A stretch of 64,000 nt of DNA from Vibrio sp. 16 (GTDB taxonomy: Bacteria > Pseudomonadota > Gammaproteobacteria > Enterobacterales > Vibrionaceae), in NCBI RefSeq assembly GCF_963681195.1, contig NZ_OY808998.1, positions 1,116,001 to 1,180,000 on the forward strand, given 5' to 3'. The notes under the pieces are model-generated. The model made no database searches and was not told the DNA's origin. It saw only the letters and a program-made list of their open reading frames with translations. The stretch's first letter is position 1; every line of letters starts with the position of its first letter. This document shows, piece after piece, positions 13,201-20,182 of this stretch. A program made the translations under genes and the position numbers.

Positions 13201-16200
13201 TCAAGAAGTCCCTTATGATCAGATACATAACGTAGAAGTGATACCAGAGTTACACAGCAACGCGGACTTCAAGTTTGATGTGACAGGGGTAGTGAAAGAT
13301 AGCGCAAGCCTGTCGACGACAACGTTAGTTGACGAAGCGATCATGGGCACGAAAACAGTCAATGTCAGTGTCAAAGGGGTGGCGGATGTTCCTCAGGGCG
13401 TTGTTGCCGGAAGCCAGTGGAGCGAGTTTACGGATGGCGCAGTTTCAGGCGTAGAGACAACCATCAATGAGAGTCAAAATGGTGATAGCTTTGCGGTACT
13501 TGATTTCTCGATCATCTCTGGCGAGCGCGAAAACAAACCGCTGGACGGTTCAGAGTCGTTAACTGTACTGCTCTCAAATATTCCGCAAGGTGTTGTCATT
13601 GAGGACAGTGATGGAACGCAGATTGATCTCAACTTTGTCGGCTATGATGGCAGCGGTCAGCCGATCTATGAAGCCAATATAACGGGTTTAAACACCACGT
13701 CAGGCATTATTGTTCGACCGGTTGATTCATCAACGGAGAATATTCACATCAAAGGTACCGTCATCGTGACGGAAAATGATGGACACAGTCGCGAGTTTGA
13801 ACAAGAGATTCGCATTAAGGTTGCACCCGTTATTGACGCCTCAGCGACTTATACCAATCAGTCTGTTGGCGATGAAGACACACCAATCAACATCAATTGG
13901 CACCCTGAAGGGACAGATTACATTGATGATGACGAACACTTTACTTCCATTACGATTACTGGAATTCCAAATGGTGCCGCGGTCAATGTAAACAGTAGCG
14001 ACGTTGTCGCGGTGTATGACGCGGCATCGGGGACGTTAACCATTACCCCAGGGGCAACCCAATCCGCACAGTCATTCACCCAAGATGCTTTGGCAAATAA
14101 CTTTATTCAAATTACTCCGCCCAAAGACTCCAGTACGGATTTCAAATTGAATACCGTTGTGGAAGTGGAAGAGCGAGATCATGAATACACGAGTGACTCA
14201 ATTGTCGGCGAAGGTGGTCGGGTAACCGCTACCATCACGGGCGAACTGACCGTTGTGGTGCGCCCAATCGTTGAGCCACAAGACAGCAACAATACCTTGA
14301 TCGTGACGGATGAGTCTGGTGCCAGCGTTGTCAATGCAATTACGGCTAACGCGCAAGGGGGGATTCGTTTTACCACTAATGCTGATAACACCGCGACCGA
14401 CGGAACAGGTGCCGAAGTGTGGGATGGCGAATATGTGGTGAAATATCAAGAAACCGATTTGTCATCACAAGAAGTGGTCAGCGACGTTATTGTTACCCTT
14501 ACTCACCTTGATGGAAGTGCGTTGAGTGAGGATATTCTCGACCAACTGCTGGTGACAGGTGCCGCTTATGAGGGCAATGGGCGCTGGGTCATTACCAATG
14601 AGGATGCGTTCAGTATTCGTGCGCCTTATGGTTTGGATCTGACGCCGAATAGCAGTTCTGATGACGATCCTCTGGCGTTCAACAGTATCAAGATGAACAT
14701 TCAAACCTTAGTCATTGACCAAGGTGAAGATAGCAATGAAAACTCCAAATCTACGCTTCGCGAAACGACGTTGGATCTCTCCTTCCCTGAAGAGGTAGTG
14801 GTAGGCAATGAGGTCGCTGCTGTGGCCAGCATTACACCAGATAGTGTGATTACCGCTACTGAAGACAATCAAGTCGACCTAGGTAAACAGCTGGATTCAG
14901 TGATCAGCTTTACCAACCAAGACGGCAGCGCTGACGAAGTGACCATTATCATTGGCAATACCGTGACCGTTGGCGGCGTGACTTATCCGATTTCGATATC
15001 CGGTGGCGAGGTCGATTTTGTCAACGGTCAGTTCGTGTTCCAAACGGGTATTTCAGCCTCTGGACAAGTGGAAAGTTTTGATGGTCTGATGCTCAACTTA
15101 CCTGATGATTATTCAGGAGATTTCAGGTTGCCAATTACCGTCATTACCAAAGATACGACATCCGGTGATGAGAAAGTGGAAAACGGCAATGTGATCGTCA
15201 AAGTTGACCCGATTGCGGACGTCACTGGCAGTGAACCGGACATTAGCTTAACGGTGAAAGGCTCGTTAGATGACAACCAAGTGCCAATTGATCAGGACGG
15301 CATCGCTGGGCAAGACCTGGTGGGCTATGAAGATAGCTACATTCAACTTGGGTTTGGCTACCAAATCGCAGACCAAGTGACGGGAATTGAAGGTGGCAAT
15401 GAAGTGCTTTCCTCCATCACCCTAAGTTTGGCGGATCCTTCGGTCGGGGAGTTCTACCAGCTTGTTGATAATGGTGATGGGACGTTCTCGTATCAGGCGC
15501 TTGGTTCTACAGTCACCTTCAGCCAAGCGGAGATTGCAGCGGGAGCACTCGATAATGTGCTCTTCAAGCCGCAAGCAAACTACCCAACAGGTAACGACGA
15601 CAATACTGTGCAAGTCAATGTGACTGGCTCTGTAACGGATACCGCAACGTTTAACGAGCTTGCTCCAACGCAAACCGCGACAGACAGTGGAAGCTTCTCA
15701 ACGAGTGTGAGCTTTGATGTTGTCCCTGTGGTTGATCCTGTGCTTGTTACAGGTCCAGGTGTGGACCCTAGCCAAACACTTGAAGTGACGGGGGTGGAAG
15801 ACACAGAAATCTCATTGGCAAGTTCCGGAGACGTATCGATTTCACTAACTGATCTCGATGGCTCTGAGCAATTTGTTTCCATCAAGTTCACTGATGTGCC
15901 GGAAGGTTTTCTTTTAACGGCTGATCCGTCAAGCGGTTACACAGTGAAAAACAATGGTGGGGGAGAATGGAGTGTTCAGCTACCTTCTGGCGCGGGAGAC
16001 TCTCTCAACTTAGGAGCTCTATCTGTTCTACCTCCTAAGCATTTTAGTGGCAGCGCGGAATTTGGTTTGACGGTATTTACCCAAGAATCGCTGCTGGGTG
16101 TGCCGACGCAAGCGGCGAATCTCCCTAACTTCAAAATCAACGTGACGCCACAGGGAGACGTGATTGATGTTGATGCAACGAGTGCCATCAGTGGCGTTGA

Positions 16201-18670
16201 GGGAGAATACATAGATATTGCGATCAATGCGTCTGTCGTGGATAAAGCGCTTTCGGCAACAGGCAATGGAGTCTACAGCGAAAACGCTCCAGAGACTGTC
16301 CGTGTTGAAATTCGCGATGTTCCAAGCGATGCAACTATCTATGATGCTGATGGCAATCTAGGTCAATATGATGCAGTGAACAATGTCTGGATTGTTAACG
16401 TTGCTGCGCAACAACTTGACAAAATCGTGTTTAATTCTGGTCAGCACAATAGTGATGTGGGCAACGCTTTGGGCATTGACGCGCCTCTCACAATCAGCGT
16501 TCAGTCAGTCGATAAAGATGCCTCTGGCAATGAATATCTTGGACCTGCGGTGAGCTTTGAGGTGGCATTGAGCATCGACCCAATTAATGACCGTCCTACC
16601 TTTGTTAATGTCACTGATTTAGAGACACAAGAAGACACGGCGATTGCGATTGATAATTTCCAAATCGCGGACATTGATGCTCAATATGATGACCCCAACG
16701 CGGTTTATACACTCACATTGAGTCTCGATAAAGGGGAGCTTATTTTCGATCCGAATACGGCTACTCTCTTTGATCTAAGTTTGAACTACGACGCCAATCA
16801 GAATTTGGTCATTTCAGGTACTGTCTCCAACATCAATGCGGCGTTGTCTGCAGGCAACATATCGTTTAATCCTGATCTCGACAGCAACGATCTGAATTCA
16901 GGTGGGGCGGTAACCGTGACAGCAAGTGTGGATGATGGCGGCAACAATGGCGCAATCATCTCGGGAGACGCCTCGACGTCATCAACCAATCAAACAACCT
17001 TCGAGATTCAGGTGACAGAGGTCAATGATGCGCCAAATGCTGCGGATGTTAATTTGGCTCCGATGTTGGAAGAAGGTCAGATTATCATCACCGCCCAGCA
17101 GTTGATCGACGCGTCAAGCGATCCAGAAAATCACACACTCACGGTGACGGACCTAACGGTAGCCGAGGGGCAAGGCAGCTTGACGCTCAATCCAGATGGT
17201 GTGTCTTGGACGTTTACCGCGGCGCAAGACTTCAATGGCGAGGTGAAACTTGACTACACCATCGAAGACAATGGCACGACGAATGGTGCGAATGACTTTA
17301 AGCAAGATGCTGCCAGCGTGCGCTTTGAGGTACAAGGAGTCAATGACAAACCCGAGTTGGACTTGAGCAGTGCGACTGCATTGATCGATGAAGCGGCAGG
17401 GCAGTTGATTCGTGGTATTTCCGTGTCGGATGTGGATTACGTTGGCACTAATAGCAACGATCTTATGTCGGTCGAGCTCAGTGTTGACTACGGTACGCTC
17501 AGCGTTGTTTTGCCTACGGGTTCTGGGGTTGTCGTCAACCCGCCTACAGGCGCATCCATCACGCTAACGGGCACTATCACAGAACTAAATGCATTGCTGG
17601 ATAGCCCTGCGAGCGGCAATGGTGTGTTGCTTGATTCAAGTTTTGCCCCAACGGATACCATCAGTTTAACGGTCGTTGCGACTGATTCAGGTAACCCGTC
17701 TGGAATGGTGATGCAGGAGACGACTCAACATACGATTACCGTCATGCCTGTCGCCAACTCACCGACGTTAACCATCGACCCTCAGTACAATTATGTGAAA
17801 AACATCAGCGCGACCCAGACGGCAAGCTCAAATGGTATCGCATTAGTCGGGATAGTAGCCGCATTGGTTGATAGCAACGAGACTCTGTTCTTGCAGGTTT
17901 CTGGCGTACCAGCAGAGGCGACGCTAACCAGTGATGTTGGCACCGTGACACTATCGTCTGGTGTTTGGACGGTGTCTGCCGACGCGATCAGTAGCTTGAA
18001 GTTAGAGGGCGCAGATGTGGGGAACCACACGCTCACCGTAACGGCGATATCGCAAGAGTCCAACGGGGATACCGCGAGCTCAACCTCGTTAGACTTAAAC
18101 TTGGATGTGGTAATTGACGGCTCGACGATAGACCAGTCCACGCAAGCCCAAGATGTCCAGCTTATTGGAGACGGTGGAAACACAGAGCTCCATTCCGGCA
18201 GCGGTGATGATTTGCTGCAAGGTGGCTCGGGTAATGACCATCTGATTGGAGGGTCTGGAGACGATCACCTTCAAGGAGGAGAAGGCGATGATATTCTCGA
18301 AGGTGGGCTTGGCTCAGACATCCTCACTGGCGGAGGGGGCATGGATACCTTTGTCTGGTTGGATATTGATGACGGCGCGACGGACACCATCACAGATTTT
18401 AGTATCGCAGAAGGAGATAAAATCGATCTTCGAGAAGTGCTTCCTGAGCTTAAACAAGCGTCGATAGACATGGATGTTTTGCTCGATCATATTGACGCCA
18501 AAGTGATAGATGGGGCAGATATCGAGCTGACACTTCATCCAGGAGGCGGGCAAGGGCAACAGACCATTTTAGTTCAGGATCTGGCGCCGCAGCTGTCGCT
18601 TGATGGTATGAGCTCATTGGACATTGTCTCTTCGTTGCTTGATCACGATGTCATTATTCATCATCAATAA
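1211..18670 (+). CDS. Giant LapA/BapA-like RTX adhesin (type I secreted, 5819 aa)
   Basis: This is a surface adhesin of roughly 0.6 MDa for attachment and biofilm. Residues 1-117 form a retention module like that of LapA/BapA proteins, including a C62-x2-C65 pair. A TAAG motif at 118-121 matches the double-alanine site cut by LapG-type periplasmic proteases. Ten highly similar repeats of 268-271 residues span about 482-3177. Diverged T1SS-143-like, Ig-like and cadherin-like domains follow. RTX nonapeptides occupy about 5663-5714, then a C-terminal secretion-signal region. ATG at 1211 follows a purine-rich GGGGGAGAAGG. No LapBCE transporter or LapD/LapG gene is visible here, so the export and release machinery must be elsewhere. 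The neighbouring EAL gene fits control by cyclic di-GMP, which is inference. Confidence 0.93.
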   Translation: MDIEVLRQAAVVKEVNGDVVIVNADGDARKAKVGDTIAVNDIVLTASHASIVLDTVYVPDNCLACSDNSGGWVTADIDGDVSIDVEQMEEASFSGLDIDAIQEAILAGADPTEILEATAAGGGAGSANAGFVTIEYNGAEVLASTFFETNGISGEADVVDEEQARPLVFAAGGNNLSETLVEGSISLSTYPQSITSSATIFAGDLPLDSNTFVPTAASLSELLAELNSDITSGGQAVSFRYDSASNAIIGELGGLEVVNIDIDATNIGKDVNLQLTTTIYQPIDHVPSIAGGLVSIADDQVSISIEISGSDTGGNPIQLPVSAQVTIADGDNPAIESVPQVQVSESALTDGAIASTSAVESQGQVTFSEGSDTITKFVVDVDTFNTSANLTSQGYSIELREDPADSGTYLGVYTDSTGSEVTVFTFSFDTNTKGSYTFALSEALDHPDGQNNNELIFSLPIFAIDSDNDRTPTTSLNVVVTDDVQLMQNGSWTITEPNQGENPTTATIDVMPSHSADGATIIEFKLGDNPTQQLDQTVTGEQKFDYPEGSLYITLDGEMRFEPNRDLDHENGDIVKDIVVTSGDFDKDSVSATVTLTIQDGDDPVINTVPSVNLSESQLADGSAPNGSAVQATGTISYTEGSDNLSHFRLEPTEFNTDGSLKSNGLVVELREEPADSGQYIGFTTATNGAETIVFTLDFSNADYTFTLIEAFDHANADGNNDLSFALPVYMVDSDGDNSAKADLDITITDDVQLMRNGSWTITEPNQGENPTTATIDVMPSHSADGATITEFKFGDNPVQQLDQNVTGEQKFDYPEGSLYITLDGEMRFEPNRDLDHENGDIVKDIVVTSGDFDKDTVSATVTLTIQDGDDPVINTIPSVTLAESQLSDGSMPSSSAVQATGTISYTEGSDNLSHFRLEPTEFNTDSSLKSNGLVVELREEPADSGQYIGFTTGANGAETTVFTLNFDSTNTGDYTFTLIEAIDHANADGNNDLSFALPVYMVDSDGDNSAKANLDITIADDVQLMQNGSWTITEPNQGENPTTATFDVMPAHSADGATIAEFKFGDNPTQQLDQTVTGEQKFDYPEGSLYITLDGKMRFEPNRDLDHENGDIVKDIVVTSGDFDKDSVSATVTLTIQDGDDPVINTVPSVSLSESQLADGSAPSGSAVQATGTISYTEGSDNLSHFRLEPSEFNSDGSLKSNGLVIELREDPADSGQYIGFTTAANGAETTVFTLDFNNADYTFTLIEAIDHANADGNNDLSFALPVYMVDSDGDNSAKANLDITITDDVQLMQNGAWIITEPNQGENPTTATIDVMPAHSADGATITEFKFGDNPTQQLDQTVTGEQKFDYPEGSLYITLDGEMRFEPNRDLDHENGDIVKDIVVTSGDFDKDSVSATVTLTIQDGDDPVINAVPSVSLSEAQLADGSAPSGSAVQATGTISYTEGSDNLSHFRLEPSQFNTDGSLKSNGLEVELREEPADSGQYIGFTTGANGAETTVFTLNFDGTNTGDYTFTLIEALDHANADGNNDLSFTLPVYMVDSDGDNSAKADLDITITDDVQLMQNGSWTITEPNQGGNPTTATIDVMPAHSADGATITEFKFGDNPAQQLDETVTGEQKFDYPEGSLYITLDGEMRFEPNRDLDHENGDIVKDIVVTSGDFDKDSVSATVTLTIQDGDDPVINAVPSLSLSESQLTDGSVPSGIAIQATGTINYTEGSDNLSHFRLEPSEFNTDGSLKSNGLVVELREEPADSGQYIGFTTTANGVETTVFTLNFDGTNKGDYTFTLIEAIDHANADGNNDLSFVLPVYMVDSDGDNSAKANLDITIADDVQLMQNGSWIITEPNVGETPTTATIDVMPAHSADGATITEFKFGDNPAQLLDQNITGEQKFDYPEGSLYITLDGEMRFEPNRDLDHSAGDIVKDIVVTSGDFDKDVVSATVTLTIQDGDDPVINTVPSVSLSETQLADGSAPSGSAVQATGTISYTEGSDNLSHFRLEPSEFNTDGSLKSNGLAIELREDPADSGQYIGFTTTANDAETTVFTLDFNNADYTFTLIEALDHANANGNNDLSFALPVYMVDSDGDNSAKADLDITITDDVQLMQNGSWTITEPNFGETPTTATIDVMPAHSADGATITEFKFGDNPTQQLDQTVTGEQKFDYPEGSLYITLGGEMSFEPNRDLDHKNGDIVTDIVVTSGDFDKDGVSATVTLTIQDGDDPVINTVPSVSLSESQLTDGSAPSGSAVQAIGTISYTEGSDNLSHFRLEPSEFNSDGSLKSNGLMVELREEPADSGQYIGFTTATNGVETTVFTLNFDGTNKGDYTFTLIDAFDHANADGNNDLSFTLPIYMVDSDGDNSAKADLDITITDDVQLMQNGSWTITEPNQGENPTTATIDVMPAHSADGATITEFKFGDNPTQQLDQTVTGEQKFDYPEGSLYITLGGEMRFEPNRDLDHENGDIVKDIVVVSGDFDKDSVSATVTLTIQDGDDPVINAVPSVSLSESQLIDGSTPSGSAVQATGTISYTEGSDNLSHFRLEPTEFNTDGSLKSNGLVVELREEPADSGQYIGFTTAANGVETTVFTLNFSNADYTFTLVEAIDHANADGNNNLSFALPVYMVDTDGDNSAKADLDITITDDVQLMQNGSWTITEPNQGENPTTATFDVMPAHSADGATITEFKFGDNPTQQLDQSITGEQKFDYPEGSLYITLDGEIRFEPNRDLDHENGDIVKDIVVTSGDFDKDGVSATVTLTIQDGDDPVINIVPSVSLSESQLTDGSAPSGSAVQATGTISYTEGSDNLSHFRLEPTGFNTDGSLKSNGLVIELREEPADSGQYIGFTTAANGAETIVFTLDFNSADYTFTLIEAIDHANADGNNDLSFALPVYMVDSDGDNSVQADLDITITDDVQLMQNGSWTITEPNQGENPTTATIDVMPGHSADGATITEFKFGDNPTQQLDQNVTGEQKFDYQEGSLYITLDGEMRFEPNRDLDHENGDIVKNIVVTSGDFDKDSVSATVTLTIQDGDDPVINTVPSVSLSESQLADGSAPSGSAVQATGTISYTEGSDNLSHFRLEPSEFNTDGSLKSNGLVVELREEPADSGQYIGFTTAANGAETTVFTLNFDASNKGDYTFTLIEALDHALSGAKDDVLSFNLPVYAVDSDNDDSVMKPMVVTIADDLPTIDSTAAGSRFSVDENDLSSSSVATGQFEVTAGADDIVHFELGNIDNALSGLHSGGVELTLEKYDGAANTTSYQAVAGNTVVFTLELGDDGSYRFELLQPLDHASDSDSLTIPFDVVAIDGDGDTSPAYPLPISVADDEPIITGTQGETRVDEDDLVGIGSDQTEDTQIHGQFVVDEGADGVTEYQLIAPADSLVGLQSGGESLEWRTVAENGTTFTYIAQTSGSQQAVFSLTFDTSDNSYTFNLLQPVEHPDANEQNQVQIDFNIQALDFDGDKSNPISLPITIVDDVPTLTQQEISRVEGQGFNRSMVNMFDSATDKGADGAELTRIEGTTSSGSDILFKQGGSYVDGVDLSSGSQRIVVAQEYQDSNGNTAVRDLGELRINSNGEVEFRAFDNLEHDGDNFVFTVNLTATDGDKDTSVAPLEITIEDRRASAIPLKVVSFEDSGRAPSIDYSAANPTPLETANSQDNQADIPGVGVPTQVKLQANLYDADNNESIGGMTIKAGQHHGKFFYFDGSEYVELTADNSGKIYFAGSLIDQSSIVNGNGDQITTINNLYFVPDRNYSTTDRGFQIKYQLEIHNDGALDHRLNSQFTMEVESVADIATWDDSNSTYHYVLDEDSSNATLNLQALTQDTLNPETITYQLTVSQGDGHFELLDKNGSPLVPNADGNFIVSSADINTIQVNPNENFSGTIQIDAVAITTESTNAVTDKGSAQSDVKALIFDVRPDADLGSFSVNRIAIFEDNAATQNTVDPATDKDPFTLDEVIQMSPSVDTDGSEVLFVRISNITEGATLSWQGAAPSQLTTVTINGVVYQEVPYDQIHNVEVIPELHSNADFKFDVTGVVKDSASLSTTTLVDEAIMGTKTVNVSVKGVADVPQGVVAGSQWSEFTDGAVSGVETTINESQNGDSFAVLDFSIISGERENKPLDGSESLTVLLSNIPQGVVIEDSDGTQIDLNFVGYDGSGQPIYEANITGLNTTSGIIVRPVDSSTENIHIKGTVIVTENDGHSREFEQEIRIKVAPVIDASATYTNQSVGDEDTPININWHPEGTDYIDDDEHFTSITITGIPNGAAVNVNSSDVVAVYDAASGTLTITPGATQSAQSFTQDALANNFIQITPPKDSSTDFKLNTVVEVEERDHEYTSDSIVGEGGRVTATITGELTVVVRPIVEPQDSNNTLIVTDESGASVVNAITANAQGGIRFTTNADNTATDGTGAEVWDGEYVVKYQETDLSSQEVVSDVIVTLTHLDGSALSEDILDQLLVTGAAYEGNGRWVITNEDAFSIRAPYGLDLTPNSSSDDDPLAFNSIKMNIQTLVIDQGEDSNENSKSTLRETTLDLSFPEEVVVGNEVAAVASITPDSVITATEDNQVDLGKQLDSVISFTNQDGSADEVTIIIGNTVTVGGVTYPISISGGEVDFVNGQFVFQTGISASGQVESFDGLMLNLPDDYSGDFRLPITVITKDTTSGDEKVENGNVIVKVDPIADVTGSEPDISLTVKGSLDDNQVPIDQDGIAGQDLVGYEDSYIQLGFGYQIADQVTGIEGGNEVLSSITLSLADPSVGEFYQLVDNGDGTFSYQALGSTVTFSQAEIAAGALDNVLFKPQANYPTGNDDNTVQVNVTGSVTDTATFNELAPTQTATDSGSFSTSVSFDVVPVVDPVLVTGPGVDPSQTLEVTGVEDTEISLASSGDVSISLTDLDGSEQFVSIKFTDVPEGFLLTADPSSGYTVKNNGGGEWSVQLPSGAGDSLNLGALSVLPPKHFSGSAEFGLTVFTQESLLGVPTQAANLPNFKINVTPQGDVIDVDATSAISGVEGEYIDIAINASVVDKALSATGNGVYSENAPETVRVEIRDVPSDATIYDADGNLGQYDAVNNVWIVNVAAQQLDKIVFNSGQHNSDVGNALGIDAPLTISVQSVDKDASGNEYLGPAVSFEVALSIDPINDRPTFVNVTDLETQEDTAIAIDNFQIADIDAQYDDPNAVYTLTLSLDKGELIFDPNTATLFDLSLNYDANQNLVISGTVSNINAALSAGNISFNPDLDSNDLNSGGAVTVTASVDDGGNNGAIISGDASTSSTNQTTFEIQVTEVNDAPNAADVNLAPMLEEGQIIITAQQLIDASSDPENHTLTVTDLTVAEGQGSLTLNPDGVSWTFTAAQDFNGEVKLDYTIEDNGTTNGANDFKQDAASVRFEVQGVNDKPELDLSSATALIDEAAGQLIRGISVSDVDYVGTNSNDLMSVELSVDYGTLSVVLPTGSGVVVNPPTGASITLTGTITELNALLDSPASGNGVLLDSSFAPTDTISLTVVATDSGNPSGMVMQETTQHTITVMPVANSPTLTIDPQYNYVKNISATQTASSNGIALVGIVAALVDSNETLFLQVSGVPAEATLTSDVGTVTLSSGVWTVSADAISSLKLEGADVGNHTLTVTAISQESNGDTASSTSLDLNLDVVIDGSTIDQSTQAQDVQLIGDGGNTELHSGSGDDLLQGGSGNDHLIGGSGDDHLQGGEGDDILEGGLGSDILTGGGGMDTFVWLDIDDGATDTITDFSIAEGDKIDLREVLPELKQASIDMDVLLDHIDAKVIDGADIELTLHPGGGQGQQTILVQDLAPQLSLDGMSSLDIVSSLLDHDVIIHHQ
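1562..1573 (+). other. Predicted LapG-type cleavage motif TAAG in the adhesin
   Basis: Codons 118-121 encode T-A-A-G, followed by a glycine/alanine-rich linker. Known LapA-type adhesins are cut between two alanines in a TAAG-like motif just after the retention module, at about residue 108 in Pseudomonas fluorescens LapA. Position and context here match. Cleavage itself is inferred. Confidence 0.65.
2654..10738 (+). repeat. Ten tandem ~0.8-kb coding repeats in the adhesin
   Basis: Units begin with the D-D-V-Q-L-M motif at 2654, 3458, 4271, 5075, 5888, 6701, 7505, 8318, 9122 and 9926. Nine complete spacings are 804 or 813 bp. The difference is a 3-residue indel (NADYTFT versus TNxGDYTFT type). 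Nucleotide similarity between units is very high by eye. Units 6 and 7 share a local variant (GETP instead of GENP). Short-read assemblies may miscount such units. Confidence 0.95.
18197..18352 (+). repeat. RTX calcium-binding nonapeptide repeats
   Basis: About five GGxGxDxLx-type repeats (for example GGSGNDHLI, GGEGDDILE, GGLGSDILT) form a beta-roll that binds calcium after type I secretion. They lie about 105 residues before the C terminus, the normal place for RTX adhesins. Confidence 0.9.
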
Positions 18671-18687
18671 TCGAAGGTAATGAATAT

Positions 18688-18705
18688 CGGCCCGAATTAG
18701 GGCCG
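18688..18705 (+). terminator. GC-rich hairpin after the adhesin gene
   Basis: CGGCCC gaatta GGGCCG forms a 6-bp stem 18 bp after the adhesin stop. There is no run of T after it, so it may be a weak or Rho-assisted terminator. Confidence 0.4.
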
Positions 18706-18922
18706 AATCAATAAAAACGAGTGAATGTCTTGATTGAGTAGACCAAGGTAACTAGACTGCATGCCATTAAATGGCTGCACAACGGCGTAATCGTCATTAA
18801 TTATTTGTAAAATTAGTCAGATAGCACCCTTCATAGTCTAATAAAAATGAAGTTGAGCTTACTCTTATGCGGTTTCGTTTGGTCTCATGACGTCGATTGA
18901 TAAAAATAGAAAGAGAATTCAA

Positions 18923-19126
18923 ATGTTTAATAGAGTTTATTGTCAGCTAAAACTCCTATTCACAGAGTTTAGAGATGATCAGCGTGGAGTGACTGCGATC
19001 GAATACGTCCTCATCTTGAGTGTGGTCGCAATCATGATTATAAGCATCTTCGTTACAGACACTGAACTACAATCTTCGCTGATTAACCTGTTCAAACGCC
19101 TGACAGATACTATCGATTCAGTCTAA
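18923..19126 (+). CDS. Orphan Flp-type pilin
   Basis: The 67-residue product has a short basic leader and then RGVTAIEY followed by a long hydrophobic helix. This is the Flp prepilin signature: TadV/CpaA-type peptidases cut before the hydrophobic segment and the glutamate-tyrosine pair is invariant. The product would be the major subunit of a Tad/Flp pilus for adhesion. ATG 18923 has an AAGAGA element upstream; an in-frame ATG at 18887 lacks a ribosome site. No tad/rcp/cpa genes adjoin it, so assembly must depend on a locus elsewhere, or the gene is a stray copy. Confidence 0.8.
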   Translation: MFNRVYCQLKLLFTEFRDDQRGVTAIEYVLILSVVAIMIISIFVTDTELQSSLINLFKRLTDTIDSV

Positions 19127-19164
19127 GAGCTGCATTTGATCTCCAAATCTATCGGCCAGTGACG

Positions 19165-19776
19165 TTAACTCTTTGTTTGATAGGTCGAAACGAACATCTG
19201 CGCAGCCGTGTCGACAGCAACTATGAGCTGATCTTGGGTGGCAGGCGGTTGATGAGCCAGTAACTGAGGCCAGAATACAATCGCCTTAATGCTACCAATA
19301 TACTGCTCCACCGCGAGTGGAATGTTGTCTACCTCGATGGCTTCAGCGGCGACCGCTTGTTTAATCCACTCATGCAAACCATACGAATCGCCAATCGCCT
19401 CAAATTTACTCATTAAGAGTTTTGACGTCTCCGGGCAACGAATGCATTCCGCCATCACTAGCCTTGCGGTTACTTGAAAATCTTCCGTGTTGATGTAGCA
19501 CATTTGCTTAAGTGTCAGCGCCTTCAATTGTTCAAACACTGAGACAGACGGCTCATATCTGAGCTCACAACGGTCATCAAAGCGACATATCAATTTGTCT
19601 ACGATGACTTCGAACAGCGCGTCTTTGTTCGGGTAGTACTTATACAAAGTGCGTTTAGACACGCCTGCATGCTTGGAAATGCCTTCCATACTCGCTTGTT
19701 CAAGCCCTTTTTGAGAAAAAACCTCTATCGCAGATTGGATGATATCTTCTTGTTTTATATCACTTCTTTTGAGCAT
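19165..19776 (-). CDS. TetR/AcrR family transcriptional regulator
   Basis: The product is 203 residues long. The N terminus has the TetR DNA-binding region, with helix-turn-helix around residues 25-48 including GVSKRTLYKYYPNKDALF. The rest is an alpha-helical ligand-binding domain of AcrR type. I chose ATG 19776, preceded by AGG; a TTG at 19824 would add 16 residues without a ribosome site. The gene is divergent from an MFS exporter, the common arrangement in which the repressor controls both promoters. The ligand is unknown. Confidence 0.85.
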   Translation of the reverse strand: MLKRSDIKQEDIIQSAIEVFSQKGLEQASMEGISKHAGVSKRTLYKYYPNKDALFEVIVDKLICRFDDRCELRYEPSVSVFEQLKALTLKQMCYINTEDFQVTARLVMAECIRCPETSKLLMSKFEAIGDSYGLHEWIKQAVAAEAIEVDNIPLAVEQYIGSIKAIVFWPQLLAHQPPATQDQLIVAVDTAAQMFVSTYQTKS

Positions 19777-20182
19777 GAATAGAACCTGTACCGATTTAAA
19801 GTTAACGGGCGAGTTAACCTTCAAGAATTTCTATGCCCAAAGTATACATCATCGTTTACTTTCTTGGGTAGTTGCAAATGGCTCTGCGAACATAAGCGAA
19901 ATGAAGAGTACGGTTGATCACGCCTGCATAGTGTGGAGAGTAGGCGCTCAAAAACGAGATATACGCAACTTTTTAGTGGGAAATTCAAGATAAAATGCTA
20001 GAAAACGTACAAGTAAAATTTCAAAAACCACTTATTAAGTAATTAAAATAATTGATAATTTTAACTTGTTACTCGTATTTTCTAGATGTTTGCATGCTAG
20101 GGCAAATAACGCTTTTGTTTTTATAAAACCTCCTTATACTCGATCACAATAGTGCAACAATATTGAGTTCAAAGGAGTGCGT
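19777..20182. other. Divergent intergenic region tetR / MFS exporter
   Basis: This is 406 bp of AT-rich sequence holding both promoters. A TATACT hexamer near 20132 could be a -10 box for the exporter. CAATA n9 TATTG around 20147-20165 could be an operator for the TetR protein, but it is short. No gene is supported here. Confidence 0.35.
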
